Positions 15,293 through 23,460 of a stretch of 64,000 nt of DNA are shown one piece after another (within the stretch, counting starts at the first letter, position 1; the number at the start of each line of letters is the position of its first letter). The notes beneath the pieces are model-generated. The model did not search any database. It was not told where the DNA came from and saw only the letters and a list, made by a program, of their open reading frames with translations. The position numbers were made by a program, and so were the translations under genes. Source of the DNA: OMII01 sp947467385 (GTDB lineage Bacteria; Bdellovibrionota_C; UBA2361; OMII01). The DNA lies in the NCBI GenBank assembly GCA_044360075.1, contig JBIKLA010000003.1, forward strand, positions 146,896 through 210,895. Direction: 5' to 3'.

Positions 15293-16627
15293 CTACCTTC
15301 TTGCCAATCGATTCCGCGTGTAGCTCGCAGATCCGACTCCGCTCTTCACCTTTGACGAGCGGGACATGAAGGCCTCGTAGTTTCGGGCAACGAGCATCGA
15401 CTCGATCTGTGACGCCGTGTCGAGCGTCACTCCCACCACAATCAATACGGCAGTTCCGCCAAACACATACGCGAACTGAGACGCTCCCATCTCAAGGTAG
15501 ACGACCTGGGGAACGACGCACACCGCAGCGATGTAGATGGATCCCCACAGCGTAAGGCGGTTGAGGACCGTGTAAAGATAATCCGCCGTCTCGGCGCCGG
15601 GCCTTACAAGAGGGATAAAGCCGCCGTTCTTCTTGAGGTTGTCGGCTACGTCAACGGGATTGAAGACCACCGCAGTATAGAAGTAACTGAAAAGAACGAT
15701 CAGGGCGACGTACGCAACTTCGTATCCCCACGCTCCTGGCGTAAATAGCTGGCCAAACTGCGACATACTGAGGCTGGGGACCACTGTCACTATCGTGGCA
15801 GGCAGCATCATTATCGCCGACGCGAAGATCGGCGGAATAACTCCAGACATGTTGAGCTTGAGCGGCATGTACTGGGTCTGGGCCACCGTGCTGCGGTTGC
15901 CCACCATGCGGCGCGGATACTGGACCGGGATCTTGCGGTGCGACCTCTCCACGAAAATAATTGCGTAGATCGTGAAGAGCGAGAAGAGAAGGATGAACAG
16001 CACCGCGAAGGGCGACAGCTCGCCCGTGCGCGCCAGCTCCACCGTCGAGCCAAACACAGACGGCATGCGAGCCGCGATGCCAGCAAAGATGATGATGCTC
16101 GTGCCGTTGCCAAGCCCGCGCTCGGTGATCTGCTCGCCTAGCCACATGATGAATGCCGTGCCAGCCGTGAGCGTGATTACCGTGATTAACTCAAACTGAA
16201 ATCCCGGTGTCGCGAGCCCCTTTGACTCAAGGGCACGCGCAATCATGTAGCTCTGGAAGATGGCGAGGAGGATCGTACCGCGCCTGGTGTAGCGCGTGAT
16301 GATGCGCCGCCCCGATTCACCCTCCTTCTTGAGGTTCTCAAGGTACGGGATGCTCGGGGAGAGAAGCTGGATGATGATCGAAACTGTTATATATGGCGAT
16401 ATTCCGAGGGTGAAAATCGAGAACTGCTCAAGCGCCCCACCAGAGAAGAGGTTGATGAGACCAAAAATCGTGTTGGCGTTCTCCTCGAACATGCGCCGGA
16501 TAGCATCGACGTTCACGCCGGGCGTAGACACGAAAACGCCGAACCGGTACACGGCCAGCATGGAGATAGTGAACAAGAGGCGCTTCTTCAGCTCCGGGAT
16601 CTGAAACACCTGCGCGATACCACTCAT
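15293..16627 (-). CDS. secY: Protein translocase subunit SecY
   Basis: SecY forms the protein-conducting channel of the inner membrane with SecE. Ten hydrophobic segments can be counted across 444 residues. Family motifs include 'LFTISMLAVYRFGVFVSTPGVN' at the N-terminus, 'GISPYITVSIIIQLL' (channel plug region), 'TERGLGNGTSIIIFAGI' and 'PLVRPGAETADYL'. A hairpin terminator separates it from rplO, and 249 bp precede it, so it probably has its own promoter. Its partner SecE is encoded at 47414-47635. Confidence 0.97.
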   Translation of the reverse strand: MSGIAQVFQIPELKKRLLFTISMLAVYRFGVFVSTPGVNVDAIRRMFEENANTIFGLINLFSGGALEQFSIFTLGISPYITVSIIIQLLSPSIPYLENLKKEGESGRRIITRYTRRGTILLAIFQSYMIARALESKGLATPGFQFELITVITLTAGTAFIMWLGEQITERGLGNGTSIIIFAGIAARMPSVFGSTVELARTGELSPFAVLFILLFSLFTIYAIIFVERSHRKIPVQYPRRMVGNRSTVAQTQYMPLKLNMSGVIPPIFASAIMMLPATIVTVVPSLSMSQFGQLFTPGAWGYEVAYVALIVLFSYFYTAVVFNPVDVADNLKKNGGFIPLVRPGAETADYLYTVLNRLTLWGSIYIAAVCVVPQVVYLEMGASQFAYVFGGTAVLIVVGVTLDTASQIESMLVARNYEAFMSRSSKVKSGVGSASYTRNRLARR

Positions 16628-16801
16628 CGAATCCTCACTCGAACATTCATTTCCGTGCCGGCTATTTTACGTGCCACGCACCTCACGGCTTGTGGCCGTT
16701 TCGCCCCGCACTATACCCACTCGCCCGGCAAAACGCCCTAGCAAAATAAATTCTCCGCGCAGAAAAAGCCAAAACATCGCCACTCGCGCGCCGGCACCCC
16801 G

Positions 16802-16830
16802 AAATTAAAAACGGCCCTCATGAGGGCCGT
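16802..16830 (-). terminator. Intrinsic terminator after rplO
   Basis: A perfect palindrome ACGGCCCTCATGAGGGCCGT (16811-16830) is followed, in the leftward direction, by TTTTAATTTC. It lies 46 bp after the rplO stop and before secY, so it should end the S10-spc transcript. Confidence 0.8.
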
Positions 16831-16875
16831 TTCGCGCTGCACGGAGGCTGCGCATCTCTGCTGTTGAGAGCTTGA

Positions 16876-17364
16876 TTACGCCTTCGAAGTCAGCAGCTCA
16901 ACGCTGCCGCCAGCCGCCTCAACGGAGGCCTTTGCGGCCGCCGAGATGGCGTTCACCTTGAGGTGCAGCTTCTTAGTGAGCTGGGTGTTGTCCCCGAGAA
17001 TCTTAACACCCGCCTTCTTGGCGCTCTTCTTCGCGTAGCCGAGCTCGCGAATCTTTGCGATATCAACGGTTGTACCGTTCTCCAGGCGCTCGAGCACCGA
17101 GAGGCGAACAACGCTGAAGTCATTCAGACCCTCCACACTCACGCGAGCACGGAAGCCCACCTTCGGGATGCGACGATAGAGCGGTGTCTGACCTCCCTCG
17201 AAGCCTGCTCGGATCGTTCCGCCAGAGCGGGCAGTTTGACCCTTTCCGCCGCGACCCGATGTCTTGCCGTGTCCTGAACCCTCTCCGCGCCCGACGCGTG
17301 TGCGCGGCTTGCGTGAACCTGGATTCGGCTTAAGCGTGTTTAATGATAATTTCTTGCTGGCCAT
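16876..17364 (-). CDS. rplO: Ribosomal protein L15
   Basis: L15 is a late-assembly 50S protein. The Gly-rich N-terminal extension 'GRGEGSGHGKTSGRGGKG' that winds through 23S rRNA is clear at residues about 25-42, with the globular C-terminal part 'FSVVRLSVLERLENGTTV' and 'GVKILGDNTQLTKKLHLKV'. At 162 residues it is slightly longer than usual. It is the last gene before the terminator. Confidence 0.96.
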   Translation of the reverse strand: MASKKLSLNTLKPNPGSRKPRTRVGRGEGSGHGKTSGRGGKGQTARSGGTIRAGFEGGQTPLYRRIPKVGFRARVSVEGLNDFSVVRLSVLERLENGTTVDIAKIRELGYAKKSAKKAGVKILGDNTQLTKKLHLKVNAISAAAKASVEAAGGSVELLTSKA

Positions 17365-17397
17365 ACGAGACCCCTTCTACATCCTAATACTTCTTAG

Positions 17398-17580
17398 CTA
17401 CTTCGCTGGACGAACCTCAAGGAGGTATTCAACCTTCTTGATCATGCCCTGAGTCGCCGCATTGAGCGGAACCTCACGCTGCTTGTTGATGCGGCCCAGA
17501 CCAAGAGCCTTAATGGTCCTTCTAACCTCTGGAGCCCGCCCAATATCGCTGCGAACCTGCTTGATGATCACCTTGCTCAT
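17398..17580 (-). CDS. rpmD: Ribosomal protein L30
   Basis: A 60-residue protein with the family motif 'SDIGRAPEVRRTIKALGLGRIN'. Two ATGs lie six bases apart; only the second (17580) has proper spacing from GGCGGAG, so I start there. Its presence argues against a CPR (Patescibacteria) origin, where L30 is generally missing. It sits between rpsE and rplO. Confidence 0.95.
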   Translation of the reverse strand: MSKVIIKQVRSDIGRAPEVRRTIKALGLGRINKQREVPLNAATQGMIKKVEYLLEVRPAK

Positions 17581-17618
17581 AGCCATCTCCGCCTTACTAC
17601 AACTTACCCAATGGCCAC

Positions 17619-18155
17619 CTAGTACGGGTGGTATCCCATTTCCTCAAGCCTAACGCCGCGCACCGCCGCAACAACCTCCGGCTCCTCAAGACCGAGAAGC
17701 CCTGCTATGGTCGCCGCGAGTACGTTTTGTGCGGTCGTCGATCCGATGCACTTAGTGCGGATATCCTTGATTCCGCACACGTCCATAACAGCACGAACCG
17801 TCGCGCCGGCGATAACTCCGGTTCCCGGAGCGCCAGGCCTCATCACTATCGAAGACGGGCCGAACTTGCCGAGCACGTCATGCGGGATAGTGCTCCCCTT
17901 GAGCGGCACCTTGACCAGGCGCTTGCGGGCCTGCTCCGACGCCTTTCGGATGGCCTCCGGAACCTCAGCCGACTTGCCGAGACCGAAGCCAACATGGCCG
18001 CGTCCATCCCCCGTTACAACGAGAGCGCTGAAGCTGAAGCGGCGTCCGCCCTTTACTACCTTCGCCACGCGGTTGATGAAGACCGTCTTGTCGGTCAGCT
18101 CACCACACTGATCCGAAGTAACCCTGCGCTTATCGAGCGTATCCTTAAAAGCCAT
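17619..18155 (-). CDS. rpsE: Ribosomal protein S5
   Basis: S5 contributes to decoding fidelity and mRNA entry in the 30S subunit. The N-terminal double-stranded-RNA-binding fold shows 'VAKVVKGGRRFSFSALVVTGDG' and 'GHVGFGLGKSAEVPEAIRKA'; the C-terminal part shows 'GPSSIVMRPGAPGTGVIAG'. At 178 residues it has the usual length. It follows rplR by 12 bp. Confidence 0.96.
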   Translation of the reverse strand: MAFKDTLDKRRVTSDQCGELTDKTVFINRVAKVVKGGRRFSFSALVVTGDGRGHVGFGLGKSAEVPEAIRKASEQARKRLVKVPLKGSTIPHDVLGKFGPSSIVMRPGAPGTGVIAGATVRAVMDVCGIKDIRTKCIGSTTAQNVLAATIAGLLGLEEPEVVAAVRGVRLEEMGYHPY

Positions 18156-18167
18156 ATAATCCTCGAC

Positions 18168-18575
18168 TTAAAACTCCAAGCCACCATCCCGAGCACCATC
18201 AGCGAGCGCCTTGATGCGGCCGGTGTACAGGAATCCATTTCTGTCAAAAACTACCTTGCTGACCTTCTTCTCCTTCGAGCGGCCGGCGAGCACGATACCA
18301 ACGGCGCGTGCAGCGAGCACTGACTTTGTGCTTGCCTTGCTGTCCTTTGCCTCTTTGGACAGCTTCGCTACCTCTGCCTGAACCTCTTTGTCGAGGGTCG
18401 AGGCGCTCGCAATTGTTGCTCGGCTGTCATCAGCGATCACCTGAGCATAGGTGTGCTTTGAGCTCCTGAAGATCGACAGGCGCGGCCTCTCAACCGTTCC
18501 CGACAGCTTCTTGCGGATCCTGAGCTTCTTTCTCTCTCGTGAGGTTGAAGCGACTTTCTTACTCTGCGTTGCCAT
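18168..18575 (-). CDS. rplR: Ribosomal protein L18
   Basis: L18 brings 5S rRNA into the 50S subunit together with L5. 'RKKLSGTVERPRLSIFRSSKHTYAQVI' and the C-terminal 'VVFDRNGFLYTGRIKALADGARDGGLEF' are characteristic. The 135 residues include a basic N-terminal extension of about 15 residues. It is positioned between rplF and rpsE as in most bacteria. Confidence 0.96.
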   Translation of the reverse strand: MATQSKKVASTSRERKKLRIRKKLSGTVERPRLSIFRSSKHTYAQVIADDSRATIASASTLDKEVQAEVAKLSKEAKDSKASTKSVLAARAVGIVLAGRSKEKKVSKVVFDRNGFLYTGRIKALADGARDGGLEF

Positions 18576-18616
18576 ACGGCACCTTACTCCTACTTCGCTG
18601 TAATCCTGCCTACCCG

Positions 18617-19153
18617 TTACTTCTTGCCGGTCTTGCCCGCCTTGCGCCGGACCTTCTCGTCGGAATACTTAATGCCCTTGCCGAGGTACGGCTCCGGCGG
18701 CTGAACTTGGCGAATCTTGGCGGCGAAAGTTCCAACCAACTCGCGATTTGCCGACTCAAGCTCAACCGAATTCTTCTGAACGTTGGCCTTAATCTCCGCC
18801 GGTATCTCCATCGAGACCTCGTGCGAAAAGCCGACCGCGAGAACAAGATTCTTGCCCTGTAGCTTCGCAGCGAACCCTACGCCGACGAGCTCAAGCGTCT
18901 TCTTCCAGCCCTTGCTCACGCCCAGGACCATGTTATTGATCGTGGCGCGGGTTGTGCCGTAATCCGCCTTCGACTGGCCGTCAGTGCCGGACATCGACAC
19001 AACTGCCTCGCCCTCTGAAATGTCGACCTTTACGCCGGGGCGGATGCGGTACGACAGCTTGCCCTTGGGGCCTTCTACTGAAACCACGTCGCCTGTGAGA
19101 GCACACTTGACTCCCTGGGGGATAGCGACTGGCAATTTACCGATACGTGACAT
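18617..19153 (-). CDS. rplF: Ribosomal protein L6
   Basis: L6 lies beside the sarcin-ricin loop, close to where elongation factors bind. Two repeated L6 domains are visible, with 'MSRIGKLPVAIPQGVK' at the start, 'GVSKGWKKTLELVGVGFAAK' in the middle and 'EPYLGKGIKYSDEKVRRKAG' at the end. The length of 178 residues is normal. It follows rpsH by 16 bp. Confidence 0.97.
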   Translation of the reverse strand: MSRIGKLPVAIPQGVKCALTGDVVSVEGPKGKLSYRIRPGVKVDISEGEAVVSMSGTDGQSKADYGTTRATINNMVLGVSKGWKKTLELVGVGFAAKLQGKNLVLAVGFSHEVSMEIPAEIKANVQKNSVELESANRELVGTFAAKIRQVQPPEPYLGKGIKYSDEKVRRKAGKTGKK

Positions 19154-19169
19154 GTGACACCTCTACAAA

Positions 19170-19568
19170 CTATCCGAAGAGCGCAATAACTTCGCCGCCG
19201 ACACGGAGCTTGCGGGCCTCGTGATCAGCCATAACGCCTCTCGACGTCGAGACTATTGCGATACCGAGACCGCTGCTTACTCGCGGCAGCTTCTCGGCCT
19301 GGGAGTACTTGCGGCAGCCAGGGCGCGAAACCCGCGTTGCCCTTGCGATAACAGGGCGGCCGCTTGAGTAATACTTTAGGCCAACCCGAATGCCCGGGAA
19401 ACCTTCCTCGGCTTGAACCTGCTCGAAACCCTCGATCAGCCCCTCGCGCTTGAGAACCTCAAGCACGCTCTGGTTGAGCTTGGCCTTCGTCACGACAACC
19501 GAGCGGTGCCCAGCGCGCTGGCCGTTGCGAATACGCGTAATCATGTCGGAAATGTGGTCGTTAATCAT
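19170..19568 (-). CDS. rpsH: Ribosomal protein S8
   Basis: S8 binds helix 21 of 16S rRNA and, in E. coli, represses the spc operon by binding mRNA near rplE. The start 'DHISDMITRIRNGQRAGH' and the end 'GLGIAIVSTSRGVMADHEARK' are typical of the family. At 132 residues it is normal. Only 3 bp separate it from rplE, where rpsN would normally lie. Confidence 0.96.
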   Translation of the reverse strand: MINDHISDMITRIRNGQRAGHRSVVVTKAKLNQSVLEVLKREGLIEGFEQVQAEEGFPGIRVGLKYYSSGRPVIARATRVSRPGCRKYSQAEKLPRVSSGLGIAIVSTSRGVMADHEARKLRVGGEVIALFG

Positions 19569-19571
19569 AGC

Positions 19572-20126
19572 TTATTCCTTGGCTGCAACCTTGCGAAACG
19601 GCATCCCCATGAGCTCCAGGAGCTCCATCCCTTCCTCGTCAGTCCTCGCCGACGTCACAAATGTGACATCAAGGCCGCGAACTACGTCGAGCTTCTCGAT
19701 TTCAATTTCCGGAAACACGATCTGCTCCTTGATGCCCATCGTGTAATTACCACGCCCGTCGAATCCCTTGCGCGGAACGCCCCGGAAGTCGCGGACACGC
19801 GGTAGCGCGACGGCGACGAGGCGATCGAGGAACTCATACATCTTCCGCTTGCGCATGGTTACCATTACGCCAATCGGAAGATTCTCGCGCAGTTTAAACG
19901 CCGCGATCGACTTCTTTGAGCGGGTAACAACTGGCTTCTGTCCGCTGATCTGCGTCATCGCATACTCAACGAAGTTTATCGCCTTTGAATTATTGACTGC
20001 ATCGCGAACGCCCGAGTTAAGAACAATCTTCTCGAGCTTTGGCACCTGCATCGACGAAGAGTAGTTAAACTTCTTCATCAGCGCAGGAACGACCGTCTGC
20101 TTATAGTGCTCAGCTAAACGACTCAT
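19572..20126 (-). CDS. rplE: Ribosomal protein L5
   Basis: L5 binds 5S rRNA and contacts the P-site tRNA. The hallmarks 'MQVPKLEKIVLNSGVRDAV', 'ISGQKPVVTRSKKSIAAFKLRE', 'RVRDFRGVPRKGFDGRGNY' and 'DVTFVTSARTDEEGMELL' are all present. I start at the ATG at 20126 (AGGGG upstream, 184 residues); a longer open frame from 20213 overlaps rplX and has no family resemblance. rpsN does not follow it. Confidence 0.96.
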   Translation of the reverse strand: MSRLAEHYKQTVVPALMKKFNYSSSMQVPKLEKIVLNSGVRDAVNNSKAINFVEYAMTQISGQKPVVTRSKKSIAAFKLRENLPIGVMVTMRKRKMYEFLDRLVAVALPRVRDFRGVPRKGFDGRGNYTMGIKEQIVFPEIEIEKLDVVRGLDVTFVTSARTDEEGMELLELMGMPFRKVAAKE

Positions 20127-20148
20127 AACACCCCTACTTAGTTCTTGA

Positions 20149-20538
20149 CTACGAATCCAGAGCGACGAACTTATTGCTCGAAGGATCCCGGTAGCCGCGA
20201 ACACGCTTTCCATCCGCCGCCGTCTCCTTGCAAAGACGAACTGGCTTCTTCAGTTTCTCGACGTAGTACATCACGTTTGAAATGTGTACTGACTTTTCAA
20301 CCTGAATCTTTCCGCCCTCTTCTCCCGGGCGGGTTGCGCGCTTATTGCGCGTGAAGACGTTGAGACCCTCAAGGATGACCCTGTCACCCTTTGCCCCAAC
20401 AATCGCCCTAATCTTGGCGACCTGCCCCTTAATCGGGCGCTTGCTCTTGTTTCCGCCGGCGATAACCATAACCGAATCACCCTTCTTGAGTGCGGTCGGA
20501 ATTCGCTCGACTATTTTGGTAGACTTCTTCGCAGCCAC
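20149..20538 (-). CDS. rplX: Ribosomal protein L24
   Basis: L24 initiates 50S assembly and lies near the exit tunnel. A KOW motif is visible in 'LKKGDSVMVIAGGNKSKRPIKGQVAKI', followed by 'VILEGLNVFTRNKRATRPGEEGGKIQVE'. At 129 residues it is about 20 longer than usual, with extra residues at both ends ('KSTKIVERIPTA', and a C-terminal 'GYRDPSSNKFVALDS'). It follows rplN by 19 bp. Confidence 0.95.
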   Translation of the reverse strand: MAAKKSTKIVERIPTALKKGDSVMVIAGGNKSKRPIKGQVAKIRAIVGAKGDRVILEGLNVFTRNKRATRPGEEGGKIQVEKSVHISNVMYYVEKLKKPVRLCKETAADGKRVRGYRDPSSNKFVALDS

Positions 20539-20557
20539 GTTACACCTCTTCTCTTAA

Positions 20558-20926
20558 CTACAGCACTTCTGGCGCCAACGAGACGATCTTCATGAACTTC
20601 TTTCCGCGGAGCTCGCGCGCTACCGGGCCGAAGATACGCGTTCCGATCGGCTCTTGGCTGGCGTTGATGAGCACCGCGCTGTTGTCGTCAAAGCGGATGT
20701 ACGATCCGTCCTCGCGCGAAACCGGCTGCGCAGTGCGCACAATAACAGCCTTGTGGACCGAGCCCTTCGCGATCTTGGAGTTCGGAATTGCCTCACGAAC
20801 CGCAACAACCACTACGTCCCCTACGGACGCGTAGCGACGGCGACTTCCGCCAAGCACCTTTACACACACAACCTTCTTGGCGCCGGAGTTATCGGCAACA
20901 TCAAGAACTGACTTCAACTGGATCAT
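20558..20926 (-). CDS. rplN: Ribosomal protein L14
   Basis: L14 forms an intersubunit bridge and is the docking site of the silencing factor RsfS. The 122-residue sequence is highly conserved: 'MIQLKSVLDVADNSGAKKV', 'GDVVVVAVREAIPNSKIAKG' and 'GTRIFGPVARELRGKKFMKI'. It lies between rpsQ and rplX. Confidence 0.97.
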   Translation of the reverse strand: MIQLKSVLDVADNSGAKKVVCVKVLGGSRRRYASVGDVVVVAVREAIPNSKIAKGSVHKAVIVRTAQPVSREDGSYIRFDDNSAVLINASQEPIGTRIFGPVARELRGKKFMKIVSLAPEVL

Positions 20927-20955
20927 ATATCACCGCCTCTAACGATCTCTATCGA

Positions 20956-21276
20956 CTAGTCCGCCTTCACGAGAATCGATTCTACCTTCCAGCACTTGAG
21001 CTTGCTAAGCGGGCGGGTCTCAACGATGCGAACGCGATCCCCTACTCCGCACTGGTTTGACTCGTCGTGCGCGTAGAACTTCTTGGTCTTGCGAATAAAC
21101 TTCCCGTAGGTGGCGTGACGAACGCGGCGCACAACGGCGACCACGATGGTCTTGTCCATCTTGCTGCTCACTACCAGGCCTTCCTGCCGCTTGCGCAGAC
21201 CGCGCGGAGCCTGAGGCTTCGCCTCGGTGGTCTTCGGTGCCGCGCTCTTCGTTTCTGCTTTCTTTGTTACTGCCAT
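20956..21276 (-). CDS. rpsQ: Ribosomal protein S17 with N-terminal extension
   Basis: S17 is an early 30S assembly protein. Its OB-fold core runs from about residue 25: 'GLRKRQEGLVVSSKMDKTIVVAV', 'VRHATYGKFIRKTKKFYAHDE' and 'VGDRVRIVETRPLSKLKCWKV'. The first 24 residues are a low-complexity Lys/Ala/Thr/Pro extension, making 106 residues instead of about 85. It follows rpmC by 33 bp. Confidence 0.95.
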   Translation of the reverse strand: MAVTKKAETKSAAPKTTEAKPQAPRGLRKRQEGLVVSSKMDKTIVVAVVRRVRHATYGKFIRKTKKFYAHDESNQCGVGDRVRIVETRPLSKLKCWKVESILVKAD

Positions 21277-21309
21277 ACGTCGTTCCTATCTTCGAATTCT
21301 TGTAAGCAC

Positions 21310-21516
21310 TTACGCCTTAGCAGCCTTCTGGGCCAGCTTCGTCTTCACGCGCGCCAGAGCTTTGCGGGTCTGACTCAGAAGGTGCCCCTTTTCAAGCTGC
21401 TTTGAGGCCTTCTTGAAGCGAAGTCGCATGAGCTCCTCAGCCAGAGTGTTGGCTTTCTCGTTCAGCGTGCCACGGTCGAAGCCGTCGATCTCTTTCAAAA
21501 ACTCTTTGCGTTTCAT
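21310..21516 (-). CDS. rpmC: Ribosomal protein L29
   Basis: L29 is a two-helix protein at the tunnel exit where trigger factor and SRP dock. Residues 'LNEKANTLAEELMRLRFKKASKQLEK' and 'LSQTRKALARVKTKL' are typical. The frame is open to 21597, but the ATG at 21516 gives the normal 68-residue length; an ATG at 21531 is an alternative. The ribosome binding site is weak at both. Confidence 0.92.
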   Translation of the reverse strand: MKRKEFLKEIDGFDRGTLNEKANTLAEELMRLRFKKASKQLEKGHLLSQTRKALARVKTKLAQKAAKA

Positions 21517-21597
21517 ATAGTTACTACCCATTCGCTGCGACCACTTCACCCCGCTCATCCATGCGAAATGAGGGGGCAATATGCCCGCTTCTAGCAC

Positions 21598-22023
21598 TTA
21601 AATCAAGCTGCTGCTCCGAACGACAACCTTTGTCTTGATCGGAAGCTTAGCGGCGGCCAGCTCAAGGGCCTCCAGAGCTACCTTGTCTGCCACGCCCGTT
21701 ATCTCATAAAGGATCCGGCCGGACTTAACCTCGGCAACCCAATGCTCTACTGCACCCTTTCCCTTACCCATACGCACCTCAGCCGGCTTCGACGTGAGGG
21801 GCTTATCTGGGTAGACCTTGATCCACACCTTTCCGCCACGCTTAATGTGGCGAACCATCGTCTGGCGCGCCGCCTCAATCTGGCGGTTCGTGACCCAACC
21901 GGCTTCCATGGCGCGCAGGCCGTAATCGCCGAACTCGAGGGTGCAACCACGAGTCTCCTTGATCTTCAGATGACGGTACAACTTCATCTGCTTGCGGTAA
22001 CGTGGCTTCTTTGGCTGCAACAT
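21598..22023 (-). CDS. rplP: Ribosomal protein L16
   Basis: L16 lies beside the peptidyl transferase centre and A-site tRNA. The sequence is strongly conserved: 'MLQPKKPRYRKQMKLYRHLK', 'ALRAMEAGWVTNRQIEAAR-like GLRAMEAGWVTNRQIEAAR', 'GGKVWIKVYPDKPLTSKPAE' and 'RMGKGKGAVEHWVAEVKSGR'. It has 141 residues. It is 41 bp after rpsC. Confidence 0.96.
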   Translation of the reverse strand: MLQPKKPRYRKQMKLYRHLKIKETRGCTLEFGDYGLRAMEAGWVTNRQIEAARQTMVRHIKRGGKVWIKVYPDKPLTSKPAEVRMGKGKGAVEHWVAEVKSGRILYEITGVADKVALEALELAAAKLPIKTKVVVRSSSLI

Positions 22024-22064
22024 AACTTACTCCACCGAAAAACTATCTCTCAGACGCTTAACAC

Positions 22065-22727
22065 TTAGAGGTTTATAGCCTCTAATGCCTGCTCCTCGCC
22101 TGGCGCGAGCTTCTCGCCCTTGAAGACCCAAACCTTCACGCCGATGATGCCATACGTCGTGCTCGCCTCGGCCAAGCCGTAGTCGATATCTGCACGAAGC
22201 GTGTGAAGCGGAACTCGACCCTCGCGGCTCGACTCAGTGCGCGCTATCTCGGCACCATTCAGGCGGCCCGATATGCGGATCTTGATGCCCTCTGCACCAA
22301 CGCGCTGTGCGCGGTTGATGGCCTCCTTCATGGCGCGGCGGAAGTTCACGCGCCGCTCAAGCTGGAAAGCAATCCCTTCAGCAACGAGCTGCGCATCCAT
22401 ATCTGGCTTGCGGGCCTCGATGATGCTTAGGGCCACGTCGCGCTGGACGAGGTTCTTGAGGTCCTTGCGAAGGTCCTCGATATCCTTGCCTTTCTTTCCG
22501 ATTACCAGACCGGGCTTGGCAGTGAAGATGTTAATCTTGACGCGCGACGCGGCACGCTCGATCTCCACGCGGGAGATACCTGCTGCCTGCAGCTTGGTCT
22601 TGACGAACTTGCGGATCTTTACGTCCTCGCCGATGAAGCGCGCGAAATCACGGCCGGCAAACCACTTAGACTGCCATCCCTCGATGATCCCGATCCGCAA
22701 ACCGCGTGGGCTAACTTTTTGTCCCAT
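22065..22727 (-). CDS. rpsC: Ribosomal protein S3
   Basis: S3 forms part of the mRNA entry channel and helicase of the 30S subunit. The N-terminal KH domain has the GxxG loop in 'GLVIGKKGKDIEDL', and the C-terminal domain shows 'GIKIRISGRLNGAEIARTE' and 'GRVPLHTLRADIDYGLAEA'. The start 'MGQKVSPRGLRIG' is typical. It has 220 residues and follows rplV by 23 bp. Confidence 0.97.
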   Translation of the reverse strand: MGQKVSPRGLRIGIIEGWQSKWFAGRDFARFIGEDVKIRKFVKTKLQAAGISRVEIERAASRVKINIFTAKPGLVIGKKGKDIEDLRKDLKNLVQRDVALSIIEARKPDMDAQLVAEGIAFQLERRVNFRRAMKEAINRAQRVGAEGIKIRISGRLNGAEIARTESSREGRVPLHTLRADIDYGLAEASTTYGIIGVKVWVFKGEKLAPGEEQALEAINL

Positions 22728-22750
22728 ATCAGAGCTCCCTTCTTAATCCC

Positions 22751-23116
22751 TTACTTCTCGCCCAGAACGATCGTCATGTGCGACGAGCGCTTACGAATCG
22801 GCGTTGCGCGCCCGTGTGCCGCAGGCATGAAGCGCTTGAGCGTGCGTCCTGCATCCACCCAGCCATTGGTCACCCATAGGCGGTCAACATCAGCACGAGC
22901 GCCCTCGCGAGCGTTCGAGACAGCCGACTCAAGCAGCTCGTAGGCCAGCCTTGCGCCCTTCTTCGGCGAAAAGCGAAGCGCCTGCATAGCCGGCTCCACC
23001 TGCTTTCCCCGAATGAGGTCGATAACGAGCCGGGCCTTCCGCGGCGAGAGGCGTATGTGCCTCAGCGTTGCCCGAGCAACCTCTGCTTCACTTTGCTTCG
23101 TTGTTTTCTTTGACAT
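22751..23116 (-). CDS. rplV: Ribosomal protein L22
   Basis: L22 lines the nascent-chain tunnel; its beta-hairpin is where some macrolide-resistance mutations fall. 'RHIRLSPRKARLVIDLIRGK', 'YELLESAVSNAREG' and 'GRTLKRFMPAAHGRATPIRK' (hairpin) mark the family. It has 121 residues. The overlap-free spacing to rpsS (48 bp) is larger than for most genes here. Confidence 0.96.
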   Translation of the reverse strand: MSKKTTKQSEAEVARATLRHIRLSPRKARLVIDLIRGKQVEPAMQALRFSPKKGARLAYELLESAVSNAREGARADVDRLWVTNGWVDAGRTLKRFMPAAHGRATPIRKRSSHMTIVLGEK

Positions 23117-23164
23117 AATCGCAACCCTTACTTCCTAGGACTGTATCCTTCTTGCGCCACTACC

Positions 23165-23443
23165 TTACGCAGATGCCGCAGCAGACTTGGCCGAGTGGCC
23201 ATGGTACGTGCGCGTCGCAGAAAACTCGCCGAGCTTGTGCCCGACCATGTTCTCAGTCACAAACACCGCGTTAAATTTGCGGCCGTTGTGAACGGCGAAC
23301 GTCAAGCCGATCATATCCGGCGTGATGGTCGAGCGGCGTGACCAGGTCTTGATCGGACCCTTATGCGCACCCGACTTTGCCCTCTCAACCCACTTGAGCA
23401 CGCTTTTATCTACAAACGGACCTTTTTTAACCGAACGAGCCAT
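23165..23443 (-). CDS. rpsS: Ribosomal protein S19
   Basis: S19 sits in the 30S head next to S13. The 92 residues begin MARSVKKGPFVDKSVLKW and contain 'IKTWSRRSTITPDMIGLTFAVHNG' and 'GHKLGEFSATRTYHGH', which are near-invariant. It follows rplB by 17 bp. Confidence 0.97.
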   Translation of the reverse strand: MARSVKKGPFVDKSVLKWVERAKSGAHKGPIKTWSRRSTITPDMIGLTFAVHNGRKFNAVFVTENMVGHKLGEFSATRTYHGHSAKSAAASA

Positions 23444-23460
23444 ATGCCCCCTTCAACTTC

